From Centipeda flueggei ATCC 43531 (GTDB taxonomy: Bacteria; Bacillota; Negativicutes; Selenomonadales; Selenomonadaceae): a DNA stretch of 64,000 nucleotides. A program made the translations under genes and the position numbers. The stretch spans positions 1,029,661 to 1,093,660 of the forward strand of contig NZ_GG694006.1 of assembly GCF_000160695.1 (NCBI RefSeq), written 5' to 3'. Below the pieces are notes generated by a model, which saw only the letters and a list, made by a program, of their open reading frames with translations, was not told the DNA's origin and ran no database searches. Positions 58,310-64,000 of the stretch are shown here, piece by piece. How positions within the stretch are numbered: the stretch's first letter is position 1; every line of letters starts with the position of its first letter.

Positions 58310-59317
58310 TTATATTGGTTTGATCGTCATCTGATCGACGGGCGGGATGTAGATCTCGCGGAAGAGCGCGACGGCATAGCTGTCCGTCAGCCCCGCCACA
58401 TAGTCCACGACGCACTGATCACGTCCCCACTTCTCTGCTCGTGCCGTGAATTCACGCGGCAGCGAGTCAAAGTACACGGTGAAGTGATCCATCAGCGCAC
58501 GCAGGACATAGCCCGCCTGTGCACGCTCGTGTGCAAGCGTCTTGGAGTGATAGATATGCTCGAACATAAAGCTGCGGAATGCGTCCATGGCACGCTGCAC
58601 CGCATCCGAAAGTGCCGCGTCGCCGCGCACCTCCGAGGTGACAATCATATCCGACACCATGCTCGTAATCATCGCCGATGTGTCCGTGCCGAGTGTGTCC
58701 CGCACCTCAGGCGGCAGATCTGCCGCCGTGAGGAGTCCCGCACGCAGGCTGTCGTCGTAGTCATGACAGAGATAGGCAATGCGGTCGGCGATGCGGACAA
58801 TACGCCCCTCAAACGTCGACGGCATTCCCTTTCCCGTATGGTTCAGGATCCCGTCACGCACCGCGCCTGTGAGGTTCAGCCCCTGACCGCCGCGTTCGAG
58901 CACCTCTACCATGCGCAGGCTCTGCTCATTGTGGGCAAAATGGCCGATGATCTCCTCCATGACCGCCTCGCCCGCATGGCCGAACGGCGTATGTCCAACA
59001 TCATGCCCGAGGGCAATGGCCTCCGTCAGATCCTCGTTGAGCCGCAGTCCGCGTGCAATCGTACGCGAGATCTGCGCCACCTCAAGACTGTGCGTCATGC
59101 GCGTGCGGTAGTGGTCCCCCGCAACGATATAGACCTGCGTCTTGTGCTTCAGGCGCCGAAACGATTTGGAATGAAGAATACGGTCACGGTCACGCTGAAA
59201 TTTTGTGCGAAAAGGGCACTCCTCCATCGGATGGCTGCGCGATGCATCCACACTGCGCGCAGCCAAGGGCGACAGCAGGGCATCCTCCTGCGCCTCCAGG
59301 CGTTCGCGTACCGTCAC
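58310..59317 (-). CDS. dgt: Deoxyguanosinetriphosphate triphosphohydrolase-like protein
   Basis: A 335-residue HD-domain protein. The metal ligands are visible in RTRMTHSLEVAQ (His), IALGHDVGHTPFGHAGE (His-Asp) and the later VRIADRIAYLCHD (Asp). Proteins of this type cleave dNTPs to deoxynucleoside and triphosphate; the short form seen next to dnaG in Firmicutes has uncertain nucleotide preference. The start is the GTG at 59317 because AGGAGGTG lies nine bases before it; earlier candidate starts place that site inside the coding region. It is 10 bp upstream of dnaG. Confidence 0.88.
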   Translation of the reverse strand: MTVRERLEAQEDALLSPLAARSVDASRSHPMEECPFRTKFQRDRDRILHSKSFRRLKHKTQVYIVAGDHYRTRMTHSLEVAQISRTIARGLRLNEDLTEAIALGHDVGHTPFGHAGEAVMEEIIGHFAHNEQSLRMVEVLERGGQGLNLTGAVRDGILNHTGKGMPSTFEGRIVRIADRIAYLCHDYDDSLRAGLLTAADLPPEVRDTLGTDTSAMITSMVSDMIVTSEVRGDAALSDAVQRAMDAFRSFMFEHIYHSKTLAHERAQAGYVLRALMDHFTVYFDSLPREFTARAEKWGRDQCVVDYVAGLTDSYAVALFREIYIPPVDQMTIKPI

Positions 59318-59367
59318 GGCTGACACACCTCCTGCTGAGAGAAGCACAGCGTCGATCCGTGCTTCCT

Positions 59368-59748
59368 TTACTTCACCACCATGACGGGGATCTTGGATTC
59401 CTCGACCACCTTCTGGCTGACACTGCCGATGAGTACACCCTTGAGGAGGCCGAGTCCGCGGCTGCCCATGATGATAATGTCGCTCTGCACCTCATACGCC
59501 AGCTCCAGGATGCACTTGGCGATATGTCCGCTCTTGACGTGCTTGCGCGCCGTCAGCCCCTGCGGAAGCTTCTCCCAGATGCGGTCAAAGACGAGATGGC
59601 TTGGGATATCCTTGTTGATGTTGCTCGCAACATAGACAAAATCCAGCTCCGCGCCGCATTTCTCCGCAATCGAGAGTGCCTCGTCCACGGCCTTGCAGCC
59701 GTTCACTGAGCCATCCACCGGGACAAGAATCTTTTTGATCTCACCCAT
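59368..59748 (-). CDS. Universal stress protein
   Basis: A 126-residue UspA-type protein. The N terminus KKILVPVDGSVNGCKAVDEAL and the C-terminal ATP-binding motif GSRGLGLLKGVLIGSVSQKVVEESKIPVMVV (G-2x-G-9x-G-S/T) are visible, so it belongs to the nucleotide-binding subgroup. The ATG at 59748 follows TTTAGGAGGG; earlier in-frame Met codons pass through the AT-rich upstream region. It probably forms its own transcript. Confidence 0.92.
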   Translation of the reverse strand: MGEIKKILVPVDGSVNGCKAVDEALSIAEKCGAELDFVYVASNINKDIPSHLVFDRIWEKLPQGLTARKHVKSGHIAKCILELAYEVQSDIIIMGSRGLGLLKGVLIGSVSQKVVEESKIPVMVVK

Positions 59749-59873
59749 GATAATCCCTCCTAAATCGTTGCAGATATCAAATTGTTGGGTATGCTTTATC
59801 AGTATATTTCGATGATAAATTGACAAATCCTTTTTCTGAAAAAAAAAAGTATCCATTCATCGAAAATGGTACA

Positions 59874-60551
59874 TCACAGCAGCCCCGCCTCAGCAAAGCT
59901 GAAGAATCCATCCCGTGCGACAATAACATGGTCGGCCACGGGGATGCCGAGCAGCGCCCCCGCCTCATGCAGGGAGCGTGTCAGACGGTGATCCTCCGCA
60001 CTCGGCGCTGGATCACCGCTCGGATGATTGTGCGCAATGATGATATGCGCTGCGCTGCAGCGGATCGCGGGCTCGAACACTTCACGCGGGTGCACAAGTG
60101 TATTCGTGAGCGTCCCCGTTGACACATCAGCGATCATCAGCACCTCATTCTTCGCCGAAAGCGGCAGGACAAAGAAGTGCTCACGCCGCTCGGCTTGACA
60201 GCGTGCCGAGAGAAGCGCCGCCACATCCGCCGCCTCGTTCATGCGCGGCATCCCGCGCGTCCCCGCATAGGCGCGGCGGCCGAGCTCAAGTGCGGCGAGC
60301 ACCGTCGCCGCCTTGGCGCTGCCGATGCCCGGGATGCGGGCGAACTCGGCCGCAGGCATGCGCAGGATCGCCGCCAGTCCCTCCTCCCGAAACCGCGCCG
60401 CGATGCCGCGCGCGAGATCAAGGACATTCTCCCCCGCACGTCCCGTCCGCAGGAGGACGGCGAGCAGCTCTGCGTCGCTGAGCACGGCTGCGCCGTGTGC
60501 GAGAAGCCGCTCACGCGGCAGCTCCCCCGGCGAAAGCTCAGAGAGATGCAT
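59874..60551 (-). CDS. radC: RadC/JAMM-domain protein
   Basis: A 225-residue protein with an N-terminal UPF0758/helix-hairpin-helix part (LSDAELLAVLLRTGRAGENVLDLA, IPGIGSAKAATVLAALELGRR) and a C-terminal MPN/JAMM domain with the metal motif HNHPSGDPAPSAEDHRLT. The historic DNA-repair role is not supported; function is unsettled. The ATG at 60551 follows GGAGGCGG and overlaps the end of maf by 14 bp, a frequent maf-radC arrangement in Firmicutes. Confidence 0.93.
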   Translation of the reverse strand: MHLSELSPGELPRERLLAHGAAVLSDAELLAVLLRTGRAGENVLDLARGIAARFREEGLAAILRMPAAEFARIPGIGSAKAATVLAALELGRRAYAGTRGMPRMNEAADVAALLSARCQAERREHFFVLPLSAKNEVLMIADVSTGTLTNTLVHPREVFEPAIRCSAAHIIIAHNHPSGDPAPSAEDHRLTRSLHEAGALLGIPVADHVIVARDGFFSFAEAGLL

Positions 60552-61116
60552 CGTCCGCCTCCATGACGATGCCCGCCGTGCGGGCGAGTGCCGTAACGGC
60601 ATGCAGAGGCAGACCGACGATGTTGGAGAACGAGCCGTGAATCTCCTCGATGTAGATGGCAGCACGCCCCTGAACCGCGTACGCCCCCGCCTTTCCCATC
60701 GGCTCGCCCGTCGCGACATAGGCATCGATCTCCGCCTGCGACATCGGCGCAAATCGTACCGCCGTCTCTGCCGCATCCGTGACGGCGTGTCCGTTTTTGA
60801 CCCACGCGATCCCTGTCAGCACCGTATGCTGGCGCCCCTCAAGGAGAGAGAGAATGTGCCGCGCCTCCTCGGCATCGCGCGGCTTGCCGAACGATTTGCC
60901 GCCGAGGACAATCGCCGTATCCGCCCCGAGGACGGCGTGGTCGGGGTACTCCTCTGCCACTTTTTGGGCCTTCGCCAGCGCATTATAAATCACATCGTCA
61001 CGCGGACGAGCCCCATCCTTGCGCTCCTCGACAGCGGGCGTAATCGAGACGAACTGCGCCCCGATCTGGCGCAGGAGCGCGCGGCGGCGCGGCGACGCCG
61101 ATGCAAGAATAAACAT
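60538..61116 (-). CDS. maf: Maf family nucleotide pyrophosphatase
   Basis: A 192-residue protein. LASASPRRRALLRQIG at the N terminus, VLGADTAIVLGGKSFGKP in the middle, and GKAGAYAVQGRAAIYIEEIHGSFSNIVGLPL are the Maf signatures. It hydrolyses dTTP, UTP or modified nucleotides and may affect septum formation. The ATG at 61116 follows AGGAAGGAGGG. It is cotranscribed with radC. A MITE-like copy lies 70 bp upstream. Confidence 0.93.
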   Translation of the reverse strand: MFILASASPRRRALLRQIGAQFVSITPAVEERKDGARPRDDVIYNALAKAQKVAEEYPDHAVLGADTAIVLGGKSFGKPRDAEEARHILSLLEGRQHTVLTGIAWVKNGHAVTDAAETAVRFAPMSQAEIDAYVATGEPMGKAGAYAVQGRAAIYIEEIHGSFSNIVGLPLHAVTALARTAGIVMEADDASL

Positions 61117-61186
61117 AGCTCCCTCCTTCCTGCTGATACGCTCCGCTCTGCTGCCGCTCCACGCGGTCACAGCAAAGCAATCTCCA

Positions 61187-61346
61187 GGGAAGCACGGATC
61201 CCTTCGGCCCGACCATCTTGACGCATCTTTTTCATCCGCTTTTGTTCGCAAATCCTCCGCACAGCCCTTGCTGTGCCTCCGGGTTGCTGCCTCAATCGGA
61301 CAAAACATCTGCGCCAATCTGAGAGACGGTTTGATCAGCGATTCAC
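61187..61346. repeat. MITE-like repeat, copy C (160 bp)
   Basis: Starts GGGAAGCACGGATCCC and ends TTTGATCAGCGATTCAC. The interior (ACCATCTTGACGCATCTTTTTC, shown in copy B too) and central hairpin are retained. The flanks are not a clear TA pair, so this copy is more degraded. Confidence 0.75.
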
Positions 61347-61352
61347 TCGGTC

Positions 61353-61386
61353 AAAAAGAGAGACACCGAAACTGTGCCGGTGTCTC
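61353..61386 (-). terminator. Terminator after the ArsB/NhaD transporter gene and copy D
   Basis: GAGACACCG / CGGTGTCTC stem with five T on the minus strand. Confidence 0.75.
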
Positions 61387-61464
61387 CCACAAATTTCCAG
61401 TATTTATATGATTCGCGCAAGCGCTCTATTTTCCTGCAAAGAATGATTTTCTTTTATTCCTATA

Positions 61465-61614
61465 AGAAAACGCGGATCCATTCGGCCCCGCCCCTTGACG
61501 CGCCTTTTTCCCGATTTTTGTCGGCGAATTCTCCACAGAGCAGCACGCTGTATCCGATGTGCCGCCTCAATCAAACGAAAAATCATCCGAGAAACCGTCT
61601 TGTCGGCATTGCCC
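61465..61614. repeat. MITE-like repeat, copy D (150 bp, diverged)
   Basis: Starts AGAAAACGCGGATCCATTC and ends near GTCTTGTCGGCATTGCCC. TA flanks both sides (61463-61464 and 61615-61616). It is the most diverged full copy. The right-hand TA, read on the minus strand, is part of the TAG stop codon of the adjacent transporter gene. Confidence 0.65.
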
Positions 61615-62891
61615 TAGAGCAGATAGCGCACGTAGACGTAGACCGTCGAGAGGACGATCGTGAGCAGCATGAGCGGGAAGCCGATCTTGAAGTAGCGGAC
61701 GAAGCTGATGTGCACACCGCGCTCCGCCGCCATCCCCGCCACGATGAGGTTCGCCGAGGCACCGACGAGCGTTCCGTTGCCGCCGAGGCACGCGCCGAGC
61801 GCGAGTGACCACCAGAGCGGCTCAAGGTTCGCGATGCCCATCGCGCCCATGTTCTGAATGAGCGGAATCATCGTCGCGACGAACGGGATGTTGTCCAGCA
61901 CGGATGAGATGATCGCACTCATCCAGAGGATGAGGAGCGATGTCGCCGTCAGGTCGCCGCCCGTCGCATTGACCGCCGTCTCCGCGAGCTGGGCGATGAT
62001 GCCGACCTCGATCAGACCGCCGACCGCGATAAAGAGGCCGATGAAAAAGAAGATCGTCGGCCACTCGACCGCATGCATCGCCTTTTCCACGAGATGCTCG
62101 CTGCCGCCCGCGAGGAGGAGCAACAGGAAGCCGCCCGTGAGGGCAATGAGCGAGGACTCAATATGCGTAAAGGAGTGCGTGAAGAATCCGAGGATCGTCA
62201 GTCCCAGCACGAACAGTGCACGCTTCAGCAGGGCGTGATCCGTGATCGCCGCCTTCTCGTCCATCTGCATCAGCTCTGCCTGCAGCTCCGGCGTCGTCAC
62301 GAGCTGCTTGCGGTAGATCGTCGACATGATAAAGAGCACAACCACCATACAGACAATGGCGATCGGTGCGAGATGTTCGATGAACATGACGAAGGTCAGT
62401 TCCTTGACCGCACTGCCGATCATGATGTTCGGCGGATCGCCGATGAGGGTTGCGGTTCCGCCGATGTTCGAGGCGATGATCTGCGTCAGAAGATACGGCA
62501 TCGGATCGAGCTTCAGAATCTTTGTGATGCTGAACGTCACCGGCACCATGAGCAGCACCGTCGTCACGTTGTCGAGGAAGGCGGAGAATACCGCCGTGAT
62601 CACACAGAGGTAGACGAGGATGCGGCGCGGCTCCGCCTGTGCAGATTTCGCCGCCTTGATGGCGACGTAGTCAAAGAGCCCCGTCTCCTTCGTCACGCCG
62701 ACGAGCACCATCATTCCGACGAGCAGCCCGAGCGTCTCAAAGTCCACATGGTGCAGCGCGACCTCCTGTGAGAGGATGCCGAGCAGCATCATGAGCACTG
62801 CGCCGATCATCGCGGCGACCGTGCGGTGGATCTTCTCCGACACGATCACCATATACATCACGACAAAAATGATTGCGGCCAAGGTTTCCAT
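61614..62891 (-). CDS. ArsB/NhaD-family (SLC13/OCA2-like) transporter
   Basis: A 425-residue inner-membrane protein with about eleven transmembrane helices. It shows the family pattern GLLVGMMVLVGVTKETGLFDYVAIKAAK, FSAFLDNVTTVLLMVPVTFSI, and ASNIGGTATLIGDPPNIMIGSA in the first half, repeated as SSVLDNIPFVATMIPLI and LGGNGTLVGASANLIVAGMA in the second, an inverted repeat of the IT fold. Members move arsenite, sodium, citrate or other anions; no arsenic genes are near, so the substrate is open. The ATG follows AAAGGAGG. The leader contains a palindrome from the repeat family. Confidence 0.87.
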   Translation of the reverse strand: METLAAIIFVVMYMVIVSEKIHRTVAAMIGAVLMMLLGILSQEVALHHVDFETLGLLVGMMVLVGVTKETGLFDYVAIKAAKSAQAEPRRILVYLCVITAVFSAFLDNVTTVLLMVPVTFSITKILKLDPMPYLLTQIIASNIGGTATLIGDPPNIMIGSAVKELTFVMFIEHLAPIAIVCMVVVLFIMSTIYRKQLVTTPELQAELMQMDEKAAITDHALLKRALFVLGLTILGFFTHSFTHIESSLIALTGGFLLLLLAGGSEHLVEKAMHAVEWPTIFFFIGLFIAVGGLIEVGIIAQLAETAVNATGGDLTATSLLILWMSAIISSVLDNIPFVATMIPLIQNMGAMGIANLEPLWWSLALGACLGGNGTLVGASANLIVAGMAAERGVHISFVRYFKIGFPLMLLTIVLSTVYVYVRYLL

Positions 62892-62913
62892 AGATGCGCC
62901 TCCTTTGTCTTGA

Positions 62914-62954
62914 GAATCGCTGATCCGTTCGGTACCTCATCGGATCAGCGATTC
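62914..62954. repeat. Palindrome made of two MITE-like ends
   Basis: A 14-bp perfect inverted repeat GAATCGCTGATCCG / CGGATCAGCGATTC with a 13-nt loop. The arms match the terminal sequence of the MITE-like family, so it may be a minimal internal-deletion form. It lies in the 5' leader of the transporter gene. Confidence 0.6.
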
Positions 62955-63008
62955 CCTGGGGGTGTTCTACTGACGCGCGGCACAGCCGCCGCACGCACGA
63001 CTGTGTTC

Positions 63009-63038
63009 ATCTTATCACAAGCCTGTGATTAGTGACAA
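63009..63038 (-). promoter_or_regulatory. Promoter of the ArsB/NhaD-type transporter gene
   Basis: TTGTCA (complement of 63033-63038), 18-bp spacer, TAAGAT (complement of 63009-63014). The stretch 63040-63147 is T-rich and holds no gene. Confidence 0.55.
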
Positions 63039-63147
63039 GTTTTTTTCCGTGTACAATTTTTTGTCGTGTTTACGCGTGTTGTGTGGTGTTTTTTACGAAG
63101 CGGGGGTAAACTGTGCGTGTGCCGCACGGGCAGGGGAGCTCTGCGCC

Positions 63148-63999
<852 letters not shown>

Positions 64000-64000
64000 T

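Noticed and set aside
61187..61614. Two adjacent repeat copies considered as a CRISPR-like or tandem array
   Set aside because: Only two diverged copies with a terminator between them, no regular spacers and no cas genes.

Overview
The window looks like a chromosome segment of an anaerobic diderm Firmicute (Negativicutes), most likely Selenomonas, Centipeda or a close relative. The evidence is: two porins with an N-terminal SLH domain (the OmpM type used by Negativicutes to tether the outer membrane), the methylmalonyl-CoA mutase pair and sodium-pump decarboxylase subunits of succinate/propionate metabolism, radical-SAM heme enzymes of the AhbC/AhbD type, a moderately high GC content, and Firmicute-like AGGAGG ribosome binding sites and promoters. 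Genus is an inference; no 16S gene is present.

Layout. 1-3.8 kb: mutAB (mutB cut by the window edge), preceded by a cobalamin riboswitch with its own promoter and several hairpins. 3.8-8.7 kb: a 3D-domain wall protein, tatD, metG, a DUF1871-like protein and rsmI. 8.8-14.2 kb: a two-component system, rmlD, sstT, and bioY in the opposite direction. 14.2-22.2 kb: rpoC and rpoB as their own unit. 22.3-29.4 kb: a lipoprotein, a decayed RelB/YoeB locus, a YwqG-like protein, a TAXI-type TRAP transporter set, a hypothetical gene and a gamma-carbonic anhydrase. 29.8-32.8 kb: a heavy-metal P-type ATPase and a helical hypothetical protein. 32.9-36.2 kb: tetR-ahbC-ahbD and tRNA-Arg. 36.3-39 kb: mtaB and two motility-related small genes. 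39-42 kb: two SLH porins. 42.2-48 kb: a RelB/YoeB pair, a cobI-btuFCD-like corrinoid operon, and decarboxylase beta/gamma subunits. 48.2-61.1 kb: housekeeping genes on the minus strand (glutaredoxin, hemW, lepA, nif3-like, trmK, tRNA-Asn, another RelB/YoeB pair, two tandem rpoD genes, dnaG, dgt, uspA, radC, maf). 61.1-64 kb: an ArsB/NhaD-type transporter and a decayed GH1 glucosidase gene surrounded by repeats.

The corrinoid theme ties parts of the window together: cobI and the ABC transporter would make or import cobalamin, mutAB consume it, and a cobalamin riboswitch lies upstream of mutAB. The most unusual material is non-coding. A dispersed, foldable repeat of about 160 bp has terminal inverted repeats and TA flanks (five near full-length copies plus deletion forms), and in two places it supplies the stop codon of the adjacent gene. 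Two unlinked copies of a promoter-to-terminator unit of about 95-125 nt look like a small-RNA family. Two promoters have their -10 box in the loop of a terminator hairpin. Tandem rpoD paralogs and three related RelB/YoeB loci, one reduced to a toxin tail, are also notable. No CRISPR array, prophage or complete insertion sequence was seen.
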